Shown in pieces: positions 8,419 to 15,526 of a stretch of DNA of 64,000 nt; the first letter of the stretch is position 1; every line of letters starts with the position of its first letter. The stretch covers positions 62,001 to 126,000 of the forward strand of contig JBMHCT010000035.1 of NCBI GenBank assembly GCA_049889775.1. Reading direction: 5' to 3'. Origin of the DNA: Jejuia sp049889775. GTDB taxonomy: Bacteria > Bacteroidota > Bacteroidia > Flavobacteriales > Flavobacteriaceae. The notes under the pieces are model-generated. The model ran no database searches and was not told the origin of the DNA. It worked only from the letters and a program-made list of their open reading frames with translations. The translations under genes and the position numbers were made by a program.

Positions 8419-9837
8419 ATGAAAAACAAAATTATTTTATTCCTTTTTACCGTTACAACCTATACAATTTATGCACAGAATTTTTCTGAAAGAGTAAAAT
8501 CTTTCATTTCGGTAGACACAACGTTAGTAGCTGTTAAAAACGTTTCATTAATTGATGGTACGGGAAAACCACTTAGGAAAAATCAAACCATTATTATTAA
8601 TAATGACAAAATAGAAACTGTTGGTGATACTAAGAGTATTATCATCCCTAAAAACGCACTAATTATAGACGGAAATAACAAAACCGTTATTCCAGGGTTG
8701 GTAATGATGCATGAACACTTGTTTTATACCAAATTTTTTGAAGATTGGTTTAGCGTGGGGCAAATGTCGTTTACATTTCCAAGATTGTATTTAGCTGGGG
8801 GTGTTACCACTATGCGAACAGCGGGCAGTATTCAACCTCAATCTGATTTAAACGTGAAGCAATGGATTTTAGAAGGCAAAATGACAGGGCCAAAAATGGA
8901 TGTTACAAGCCCGTTTATTGAACGTGAAGGCCCTCCGATTGCGGAATTAGGCTTTATTAAAAGCTCGAAAGAAGTATCAGAGATTGTTAATTTTTGGGCA
9001 AACAGAGGTGTAACATCTTTTAAATTATACAACAATATCACTAAAGAAGATTTAAAAGTCTGCCTAGAGGAAGCACATCAACGAGGTTTTAAAGTTACAG
9101 GTCATTTGTGTTCGGTTACCTATGAAGAAGCTTCAAACCTTGGAATTGATAATTTAGAACATGGTTTTATGGCTTCTACTGATTTTGATTTAGACAAAGA
9201 AGAAGATTTATGCGACCCCTTTAATGCGCGAACATCTTTAACCACCGAACCTGTAGATAGCGAAAAAGTAAACCGGCTTATTGATATTTTGATAAAAAAT
9301 GGCACAACCATCACCACAACGCCTAATGTGTTTGAACCATGGACTAATAGAGAACTAATTCCTGGTGGTGGAGAAAGTGCTGTTACGCCTGAAGTTCTAA
9401 AAGACGTTAAAGGCATTTATGATAGACTAACCAATAGAGATTCCTTACATCTTGCTAGATTTAATAAAAACTTAGTTTGGTTAAAACGATTTTACGATAA
9501 AGGTGGAAAGCTAATGGCTGGCACAGATCCCACAGGAGCAGGAAGAACGGTTGCCGGTTATGCGAACCAACGCACCATTGAAATTCTTGTAGAATCTGGA
9601 TTTCCTTTAGAGGATGTTATAAAAATTTGCACCCTAAACGGGGCAATTTACTTAAAACAACAAGAAACTATAGGTACTGTTGAAAAAGGCAAGATTGCAG
9701 ATTTAATTTTAATTAATGGCGATTTAGAAGCCGACATTAAAAATGTTAGAAACATGGAAATTGTTTTTAAAGATGGTATTGGGTTCAACTCAAAAAAACT
9801 ATTTGAATCTGTAAAAGGCAAAGTTGGATTAAACTAA
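8419..9837 (+). CDS. Exported amidohydrolase family protein
   Basis: 472 residues with a signal peptide (MKNKIILFLFTVTTYTIYAQ). The amidohydrolase fold is shown by the first metal motif PGLVMMHEHLF, the barrel histidines in KVTGHL and NLEHGF, the aspartate in AGTDPTGAG, and the C-terminal composite strand IGTVEKGKIADLILINGD. Members hydrolyse imidazolone, dipeptide or cyclic amide bonds; the substrate here is unknown. The following DUF6090 gene starts 4 bases after the stop and is probably cotranscribed. Confidence 0.85.
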   Translation: MKNKIILFLFTVTTYTIYAQNFSERVKSFISVDTTLVAVKNVSLIDGTGKPLRKNQTIIINNDKIETVGDTKSIIIPKNALIIDGNNKTVIPGLVMMHEHLFYTKFFEDWFSVGQMSFTFPRLYLAGGVTTMRTAGSIQPQSDLNVKQWILEGKMTGPKMDVTSPFIEREGPPIAELGFIKSSKEVSEIVNFWANRGVTSFKLYNNITKEDLKVCLEEAHQRGFKVTGHLCSVTYEEASNLGIDNLEHGFMASTDFDLDKEEDLCDPFNARTSLTTEPVDSEKVNRLIDILIKNGTTITTTPNVFEPWTNRELIPGGGESAVTPEVLKDVKGIYDRLTNRDSLHLARFNKNLVWLKRFYDKGGKLMAGTDPTGAGRTVAGYANQRTIEILVESGFPLEDVIKICTLNGAIYLKQQETIGTVEKGKIADLILINGDLEADIKNVRNMEIVFKDGIGFNSKKLFESVKGKVGLN

Positions 9838-9841
9838 ATAA

Positions 9842-10558
9842 ATGATAAAGTTCTTTAGAAGAATCAGGAAAAATTTAATTAAGGAAAAAAATATGAAAGA
9901 CTATTTTAAATATGCTATTGGTGAAATTATTTTAGTTGTTATTGGAATATTGATCGCCCTTCAAATAAATAACTGGAATGAAAATAGAAAACTAAACAAT
10001 GCTATAGACCAAACTTTTAAAACAATTGAAAATGATTTGGTAATTGATACCACATACGCCGCAAGCATCATTGAATTTTATGAAAAAAATCAATTAAACA
10101 GTCAAAAAATTATCAAGGGTGAAATAACAGAAGATAATTATAAAGATTGTATGGAATGTATTAGTCTAGTTACAATTTACCAACCATTTAATAGGCAGTC
10201 AAAGGGTATTACGCAACTAAAAAACTTAGTATCATCAAATACTAACAAAAAAGATAGCTTAATTACAGATATTACAAAATTCTATTCGGTTTTTGAACCT
10301 TTGATAGATAAAAGTAACGATCGAATGGAAATGGTGGTAATGAAAAACTTCAATGATTTTGAGGAGTTTCCTTGGTTTACAGATATGGCAACTGGGAAAT
10401 TTAGTGAAGAATTTATCAATTATTTTACGCAAAGTGAAGATTATAAAAAAAGAGTGGTCTCACACGCAGTATTAGGTGTAGGTAATCATCTTGCTCTTAT
10501 TAAGCAGTATAAAGCCAACGCAACCTTATTGTTACAACAAATTAATGAAAGGTATTAA
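9842..10558 (+). CDS. DUF6090-type membrane-anchored protein
   Basis: 238 residues. The N-terminus IKFFRRIRKNLIKEKN is basic. One transmembrane helix follows (about 27-43, YAIGEIILVVIGILIALQ) and leads into NNWNENRK, the signature start of a family abundant in Flavobacteriia. The remainder is a soluble helical domain with two cysteines (DCMECIS). The function of the family is unknown. It sits 4 bases behind the amidohydrolase. An internal ATG at 9893 is possible, but family members begin with the basic segment, so 9842 is kept. Confidence 0.8.
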   Translation: MIKFFRRIRKNLIKEKNMKDYFKYAIGEIILVVIGILIALQINNWNENRKLNNAIDQTFKTIENDLVIDTTYAASIIEFYEKNQLNSQKIIKGEITEDNYKDCMECISLVTIYQPFNRQSKGITQLKNLVSSNTNKKDSLITDITKFYSVFEPLIDKSNDRMEMVVMKNFNDFEEFPWFTDMATGKFSEEFINYFTQSEDYKKRVVSHAVLGVGNHLALIKQYKANATLLLQQINERY

Positions 10559-10565
10559 TGTGAAA

Positions 10566-11120
10566 CTAATCTTTCAACCTCCCTTGAAACACACTTACCT
10601 TAGAATTAAAAGGATTTCCAGAAGCGCGTCTTAACATCACAACCTGTCCACAATGCCATAAAGCATCAGCTATTGGTCCGTTAATAACATTCCAAAACGG
10701 ATACATCTCATTATCAAATTGCGACAGATCTTCGGAAGTTCTTAAAATATCAGAAGCTTTTTTAAAGTTCAGCAAGGTTTGTTTACGCTTTTCATCAAAA
10801 GTCATTTCCTTACCGTCAACACGCTTAAAATCTTTAATTATATAACTTAAGATAAAGTTTGATAACCCATATAAATGCTCAATAGTTTCTCCAGAAGACC
10901 TCCCAGATTCATTAGCTTTATAAGCTAAATCCTCAGGTCTTAAACCTTCTGTGGCCCAATAATAGCGAAACCCTAATCCATCTACCATTCTTGATGCTAC
11001 GGTTCCCTCGGTATATTCCTTTGCTACTGCTGGTATTTCATAATATGGAAGTATCTCTTTTTCTTGCGCCATGAGTGTAATTGATAAACAGGATATAATG
11101 TAAACTAAAATTTTTCTCAT
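10566..11120 (-). CDS. Exported DinB-like putative metal-dependent protein
   Basis: 184 residues with a signal peptide (MRKILVYIISCLSITLMAQ). The helical-bundle pattern and histidines in GETIEHLYGLSNF and DALWHCGQVVMLRRASGNPF resemble DinB/YfiT-type domains, which bind a metal with three histidines. Other DinB proteins are thiol or hydrolase enzymes in the cytoplasm; export is less common, though seen in Bacteroidota. It probably shares a transcript with the TfoX-like gene upstream (5-base gap). Family call moderate, function open. Confidence 0.65.
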   Translation of the reverse strand: MRKILVYIISCLSITLMAQEKEILPYYEIPAVAKEYTEGTVASRMVDGLGFRYYWATEGLRPEDLAYKANESGRSSGETIEHLYGLSNFILSYIIKDFKRVDGKEMTFDEKRKQTLLNFKKASDILRTSEDLSQFDNEMYPFWNVINGPIADALWHCGQVVMLRRASGNPFNSKVSVFQGRLKD

Positions 11121-11124
11121 AATT

Positions 11125-11445
11125 CTATTTTGGTTCTAAGGACATCACATAGTCGTAACTTTCGTTAAATAATTCAGCCATCTTATCCAAATCTGTAAGC
11201 ATTTGATTTGGTATTAGTACGTAACCACGCATAATTGCACCATAAGATTTATAAATTGACGATTCAAATTCTTTGATATATTTTTGTTGTACTTCTTTTG
11301 AAAACCGCACACCTATTTCCCCTGCCTTATTTAGCAATGTAAACATGTGTCCGTTTGCCGACGTATAAATCATAGATTTTCCTTTGCGCTCAAACCTTGG
11401 GCATTTATCTACAATGGCATCGTAAATTTTAAGTTTTCTTCCCAC
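11125..11445 (-). CDS. TfoX/YjbR-like small protein
   Basis: 106 residues, cytoplasmic. The pattern SANGHMFTLLNKAGEIGVRFSKE, then an alpha/beta stretch ending YVLIPNQML, resembles the TfoX N-terminal-like fold (a K/R-poor surface, MF near the start of a sheet, and LP before the last helix). In this context it is unlikely to be a competence regulator. No in-frame ATG exists upstream before a stop, so the GTG at 11445 is taken as the start. It lies 5 bases before the DinB-like gene. Confidence 0.55.
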   Translation of the reverse strand: MGRKLKIYDAIVDKCPRFERKGKSMIYTSANGHMFTLLNKAGEIGVRFSKEVQQKYIKEFESSIYKSYGAIMRGYVLIPNQMLTDLDKMAELFNESYDYVMSLEPK

Positions 11446-11598
11446 ATCTGTTTCTAATAGTTTACGATGCTAAATATAAATGTTCTTAAGTTTTGATGTC
11501 TATAAATAATTCTTAAAGTTTTAGGGTCCGAAAAGCTTTTGGATTTAGTTGAATTTGTGAGAAAAATTATTGAACTTCGTTTACTAGCGGATATAAGC

Positions 11599-11640
11599 CA
11601 TTACCAACGTCGCATATCTGTGACCACGTTGCCAGTAATG
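11599..11640. other. Stem-loop with bulged bases upstream of a hypothetical gene
   Basis: CATTACCAACGT (11599-11610) pairs with ACGTTG + GTAATG (11626-11640), leaving a 3-base bulge CCA. The stem is 12 bp with a 15-base loop, 14 bases before the next start codon. Bulged, imperfect palindromes of this sort recall folded cassette recombination sites. Confidence 0.5.
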
Positions 11641-11654
11641 CAGTAGAGACGAAA

Positions 11655-12233
11655 ATGCAAAAAATAAAAGACATAAGTATAGGTGATTTTTTGACATTCA
11701 AAGCATCAGATGGATTATATCGAGTTCTCTTTTGTTTAAACGTTTATAAAGAAAGGAGTCCACATCACTTTGATTTTGCAGCTACTGCAATTAGACAAGA
11801 AAGCAAACCATCTATTCAAGATATTAGGAGCTCTGATTTTTTTGGAAAAGGAAACCGAAAGGACTTCAGGTTTGATGAAGAGGAATTAATTAAAATGTGG
11901 GAAATTCACCCTGAAATCAAACCATATTATTTAGGGACATACGGACTTTTAATAACAAGGAAGGCATTTATGTCGTTTAGAGAAAGGTTTGAACTTGTCT
12001 GTAATTTGCCAATTTTAGAAACACTAGAACAAAATGGAAGTGGTGGATTGAATGCGTCTGATATGGACTTAATAGACGATTTATTCGTTAATAGGCTTGA
12101 TAGTTTTATGGAAAGTCAAGGTCAGACTCGATTTAAGACAGAAGCAATATTAAGATTGGAATACAAAGAAAAAGCACATACTGGCAACAATAAATATAGG
12201 TCATTGGGCAGGTTGTTTAAATTTAGAAAGTGA
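11655..12233 (+). CDS. Hypothetical protein, cassette-like gene
   Basis: 192 residues, soluble, no signal peptide, not recognised. The first 60 residues (DISIGDFLTFKASDGLYRVLFCLNVY) look like a small beta-barrel of the kind seen in immunity-type or PUA/SH3-like domains. The C-terminal third is helical and ends in the basic tail KYRSLGRLFKFRK. The gene stands alone, with imperfect stem-loops on both sides and a structured repeat just downstream. That suggests it arrived as a mobile cassette. Confidence 0.6.
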   Translation: MQKIKDISIGDFLTFKASDGLYRVLFCLNVYKERSPHHFDFAATAIRQESKPSIQDIRSSDFFGKGNRKDFRFDEEELIKMWEIHPEIKPYYLGTYGLLITRKAFMSFRERFELVCNLPILETLEQNGSGGLNASDMDLIDDLFVNRLDSFMESQGQTRFKTEAILRLEYKEKAHTGNNKYRSLGRLFKFRK

Positions 12234-12283
12234 GTACATTAAATAAAAAATATGGCGGTTTGATAGGTAAGTGTTTCAAAATG

Positions 12284-12376
12284 CCTAACGCCCAATATTC
12301 GAACCGGTAAACGAACGCATCAAAAATAAAGCACAGTTTAGGGTTTAAACATAAGCCAGCAAATAGATGCGTTAGG
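12284..12376. repeat. 93-bp imperfect inverted repeat, attC-like ends
   Basis: Ends CCTAACGC (12284-12291) and GCGTTAGG (12369-12376) are perfect 8-bp inverted repeats. Nested inside is AACGCATC (12314-12321) / GATGCGTT (12366-12373). The left end GCCTAAC fits the RYYYAAC box of integron attC sites; the right end GTTAGGG misses GTTRRRY by its last base. It starts 50 bases after the hypothetical gene. Confidence 0.45.
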
Positions 12377-12533
12377 GATTGCAGAGGCATCCTTTTTGCG
12401 AAGTCTTTACTGGTGAAAATTAAATTAACTAAAAATTCCCCTTAAATTGATAAGATCCCGAAACAAGTTCGGGATGCTTCGCGAAAAGATATAGCGGAAA
12501 GCCCGACCGGAGCTTTTGCGGAGGTAACGCCCA
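12369..12533. other. Structured repeat element, copy 1
   Basis: The outer stem is GCGTT (12369-12373) with AACGC (12526-12530). A long arm pairs CTTTTTGCGAAG (12392-12403) with CTTCGCGAAAAG (12477-12488), with one G-T pair. A second hairpin lies around 12506-12525 after the conserved strand AGCGGAAAGCCCGACC. The same layout with different, compensating bases is found at 21674-21760. The tip of the long arm carries a dispersed palindrome. It may be a noncoding RNA or a mobile palindromic element. Confidence 0.6.
12455..12475. repeat. Dispersed palindrome, copy 3
   Basis: ATCCCGAA-acaag-TTCGGGAT, the GC-richer relative of the 7178 and 63514 palindromes. It sits at the tip of the long arm of the structured element. 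Confidence 0.65.
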
Positions 12534-12541
12534 TAAACAAA

Positions 12542-12566
12542 AAATCCTGCAAAACATGCAGGATTT
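12542..12566 (-). terminator. glyA terminator
   Basis: AAATCCTGC (12542-12550) and GCAGGATTT (12558-12566) form a 9-bp stem with a 7-base loop. The minus strand continues with TTTTGTTT, about 60 bases past the glyA stop. Confidence 0.75.
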
Positions 12567-12625
12567 ATATTTTATGTAAAGGATGCGATGTTGAAACAAG
12601 TTCAGCATAACAACTCTAATTTAGA

Positions 12626-13897
12626 TTAAACGAACAAAGGCTTATCCTGCATCATAGCGTTTACACGGGCTTTTACAGATTCTAAAACAGCCTCATCATC
12701 AAAATTGGTAATTACCTCATCAATTAGTTCCACAATGGCAACCATATCGTCTCCTTTACAACCTCTTGTGGTAATGGCCGCAGTACCTAAACGGATTCCA
12801 GAAGTAACGAATGGCGACTTATCATCAAACGGTACCATGTTTTTATTGGCAGTTATATCTGCTTTAACCAATGCTTGTTCTGCATCTTTACCTGACACAT
12901 CCTTATTTCTAAGGTCAATCAACATCATATGGTTATCCGTTCCTCCAGAAATGATATGATAATCTTTTGCCACCAAAGCCTCCGCCATAACTGCTGCATT
13001 TTTCTTTACTTGCAACTGGTACTGTAAAAATTCATCAGTCAACGCCTCACCAAAGGCAATAGCTTTGGCTGCAATAACATGCTCTAAAGGTCCGCCTTGA
13101 TTTCCAGGGAATACTGCAGAATCTAGTAGAGACGACATTTTACGCAACTTGCCACTTTTTAGAGTGATGCCAAATGGGTTATCAAAATCTTTACCCATCA
13201 TAATCATACCCCCTCTAGGTCCACGTAAAGTTTTATGAGTTGTTGTGGTTACGACATGACAGTGCGGTAACGGATCGTTTAAAATACCCTTCGCAATCAA
13301 TCCCGCAGGATGCGAAATATCTGCCAATAAAATAGCACCAACACTATCCGCTATTTCTCTAAAACGTTTAAAATCTATATCTCTTGAATATGCTGAAGCT
13401 CCAGCAATAATTAATTTCGGTTGTTCTTTAGTAGCAATCTCCTGAATTTTATCGTAATTTAAAACACCTGTTTCTTTTTCTACACCATAAAATACTGGCT
13501 TGTACAAACGTCCTGAAAAGTTAACTGGCGACCCATGAGTTAAGTGCCCTCCATGAGACAAATCGAACCCTAAAATGGTATCTCCAGGTTTTATGCATGC
13601 ATGGTACACCGCTGTGTTTGCTTGACTTCCTGAGTGCGGTTGCACATTGACATATTCCGCATTAAACAATGTTTTTGCACGATCTATCGCTATTTGCTCT
13701 ACTTCATCCACCACTTCACAGCCTCCATAATAACGCTTTCCAGGATAGCCTTCGGCATATTTATTGGTCAATACAGAACCTGCAGCTTCCATCACCTGTT
13801 CGCTTACAAAATTCTCTGATGCTATAAGTTCTATACCATGTAATTGGCGCTCTTTTTCGGCTTCAATCAATTCAAAAATTTGTTCGTCGCGTTGCAT
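12626..13897 (-). CDS. glyA: Serine hydroxymethyltransferase
   Basis: A PLP enzyme that interconverts serine and glycine with tetrahydrofolate, the main source of one-carbon units. 423 residues, normal length. Visible are HGIELIASENFVS at the N-terminus, YAEGYPGKRYYGGCEVVD, NVQPHSGSQAN, the PLP aspartate/histidine in LADISHPAGL, and the PLP-binding lysine K222 in TTTTHKTLRGPRGG. It is monocistronic, with its own promoter (13926-13960) and terminator. Confidence 0.98.
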   Translation of the reverse strand: MQRDEQIFELIEAEKERQLHGIELIASENFVSEQVMEAAGSVLTNKYAEGYPGKRYYGGCEVVDEVEQIAIDRAKTLFNAEYVNVQPHSGSQANTAVYHACIKPGDTILGFDLSHGGHLTHGSPVNFSGRLYKPVFYGVEKETGVLNYDKIQEIATKEQPKLIIAGASAYSRDIDFKRFREIADSVGAILLADISHPAGLIAKGILNDPLPHCHVVTTTTHKTLRGPRGGMIMMGKDFDNPFGITLKSGKLRKMSSLLDSAVFPGNQGGPLEHVIAAKAIAFGEALTDEFLQYQLQVKKNAAVMAEALVAKDYHIISGGTDNHMMLIDLRNKDVSGKDAEQALVKADITANKNMVPFDDKSPFVTSGIRLGTAAITTRGCKGDDMVAIVELIDEVITNFDDEAVLESVKARVNAMMQDKPLFV

Positions 13898-13925
13898 AAA
13901 ATTAAATTGTCGTTAAATAATTGCG

Positions 13926-13960
13926 CAAAAATAACAAATAGGATAGTTAAAAACATCAAA
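13926..13960 (-). promoter_or_regulatory. glyA promoter
   Basis: On the minus strand, TTTG (13960-13957) and TATTTTTG (13933-13926) are separated by 23 bases, the upper end of the Bacteroidota spacing. The -7 element is 28 bases before the ATG. Confidence 0.5.
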
Positions 13961-14058
13961 ATACATATATTTACTATGCAAGTTATACACCGATTTATTA
14001 ACCTTATAAACAAACTTAGATTTTATTGATTTTTTTCAATTAAAATGAAAAAAATATG

Positions 14059-14066
14059 TAGGTTTG
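14059..14066 (+). promoter_or_regulatory. fahA promoter -7 element
   Basis: TAGGTTTG matches TAnnTTTG and lies 25 bases before the start codon. No -33 element was seen at normal spacing. Confidence 0.5.
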
Positions 14067-14091
14067 AGTAACAAAAATTAAAAAAACAATT

Positions 14092-15375
14092 ATGCCTTTA
14101 GCAGCAAATGATCCCAATAGAAGTTCTTGGTTATACGTCAATAAGAGTTCAGATTTTCCTATTCAGAATATTCCTTTTGGGGTATTTTTAACTAAGGATG
14201 ATATCATTACTATTGGCACACGTATTGGTGATACAGCTATTGATCTAGGGGCTTTACATCAATTGGGATATTTTGATGGTATTCCATTAACTGATGATAT
14301 TTTTCTACAAGATACCTTAAACGATTTTATTGCTGATGGTCGTAAAACATGGCGCTTGGTGAGAAATCGTATTGCTGAAATTTTTGATGCTGAAAACCCT
14401 AAGCTTAAAAATAATACAGCGCATAAAGAACGTATCCTATTTCGTCTGGATGAAATAGAAATGAAAATGCCTGTTTATGTTGGGGACTACACTGATTTTT
14501 ATGCGAGTAAAGAGCATGCCACCAATGTTGGTTCTATGTTTAGAGATCCTGAAAATGCTCTAATGCCAAATTGGTTGCATTTGCCTGTGGGATATCATGG
14601 TAGAAGCTCTTCCATCCTCACAACGCATATTCCTATTCATAGACCGCAAGGACAAACGATGCCAGAAGGTGCTACAAAACCTGTTTTCGGTCCGAGTAAG
14701 ATGGTGGATTTTGAATTAGAAATGGCCTTCATCACTACGGATGCCAATGATTTAGGAGAACCTATTCCCATTGAAGAAGCTGAAGAATACATTTTTGGAT
14801 TGGTAGTTTTTAACGACTGGTCTGCTCGGGATATTCAAAAATGGGAATACGTGCCTTTGGGCCCATTCTTAGGAAAGAATTTTGCATCGTCCATTTCTCC
14901 ATGGATTGTTACTCTTGATGCTTTGGAACCTTTTAGAGTTGAGAGTCCAAAACAAGATCCTAAACCGCTGCCTTATTTACAAACCAAAGGTAAGCAGAGT
15001 TTTGATATACATTTAGAAGCCGGTATTATTCCGAAAGGCGGAAAGGAAACTACGGTTTGTAAATCAAACTTTAAATATATGTATTGGAACATGTCTCAAC
15101 AGTTGGCACACCACACGAGTAATGGTTGTCCTGTAAATTCTGGAGATATGATGGGAAGCGGCACCATTTCTGGCCCAACAGAAGATTCTTATGGATCTAT
15201 GTTAGAATTAACTTGGAAAGGTACTGAACCATTAACGTTAAGAGATGGTACTACCAGAACATTCATCAATGATTATGACTCAGTTGTCATGAGAGCCTAT
15301 TGTGAAAATGAAGATGTTCGCATTGGCTTTGGGCAAACTAAAACCCAATTGCTTCCTATTTTTGAGAAAAAATAA
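14092..15375 (+). CDS. fahA: Fumarylacetoacetase
   Basis: It hydrolyses 4-fumarylacetoacetate to fumarate and acetoacetate, the last step of tyrosine/homogentisate breakdown. 427 residues with the N-terminal SH3-like domain (DFPIQNIPFGVF) and the catalytic FAH domain: DYTDFYASKEHATNVG with metal Asp and catalytic His, LPVGYHGRSSSI, EMAFI, FNDWSARDIQKWEYVPLGPFLGKNF, and GSGTISGP. It is monocistronic here; hmgA and hppD are not in the window. The ATG at 14092 fits the -7 element. Confidence 0.96.
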   Translation: MPLAANDPNRSSWLYVNKSSDFPIQNIPFGVFLTKDDIITIGTRIGDTAIDLGALHQLGYFDGIPLTDDIFLQDTLNDFIADGRKTWRLVRNRIAEIFDAENPKLKNNTAHKERILFRLDEIEMKMPVYVGDYTDFYASKEHATNVGSMFRDPENALMPNWLHLPVGYHGRSSSILTTHIPIHRPQGQTMPEGATKPVFGPSKMVDFELEMAFITTDANDLGEPIPIEEAEEYIFGLVVFNDWSARDIQKWEYVPLGPFLGKNFASSISPWIVTLDALEPFRVESPKQDPKPLPYLQTKGKQSFDIHLEAGIIPKGGKETTVCKSNFKYMYWNMSQQLAHHTSNGCPVNSGDMMGSGTISGPTEDSYGSMLELTWKGTEPLTLRDGTTRTFINDYDSVVMRAYCENEDVRIGFGQTKTQLLPIFEKK

Positions 15376-15468
15376 AAGTGATGATAGTAAATTAAAGAAA
15401 TACTAGAAGATCCAAAATCTTTGCTTTGAATTCTTGGGGTTTTTAGCATCACGTTAAATAAAAATTAA

Positions 15469-15493
15469 AACCAGCTTACCCGCTGGTTTCTTT
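15469..15493 (+). terminator. Terminator between fahA and the PIG-L gene
   Basis: AACCAGC (15469-15475) and GCTGGTT (15482-15488) form a 7-bp stem, followed by the T-rich TCTTTATTT. Confidence 0.6.
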
Positions 15494-15496
15494 ATT

Positions 15497-15504
15497 TATA
15501 TTTG
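15497..15504 (+). promoter_or_regulatory. PIG-L gene -7 element
   Basis: TATATTTG matches TAnnTTTG, 22 bases before the start codon. No clear -33 element. Confidence 0.45.
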
Positions 15505-15526
15505 GCGCAATATCTAACCGATAATT

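Noticed and set aside
11125..11445. A competence regulator TfoX
   Set aside because: Only a loose fold resemblance; no competence genes are near and the C-terminal domain is missing.
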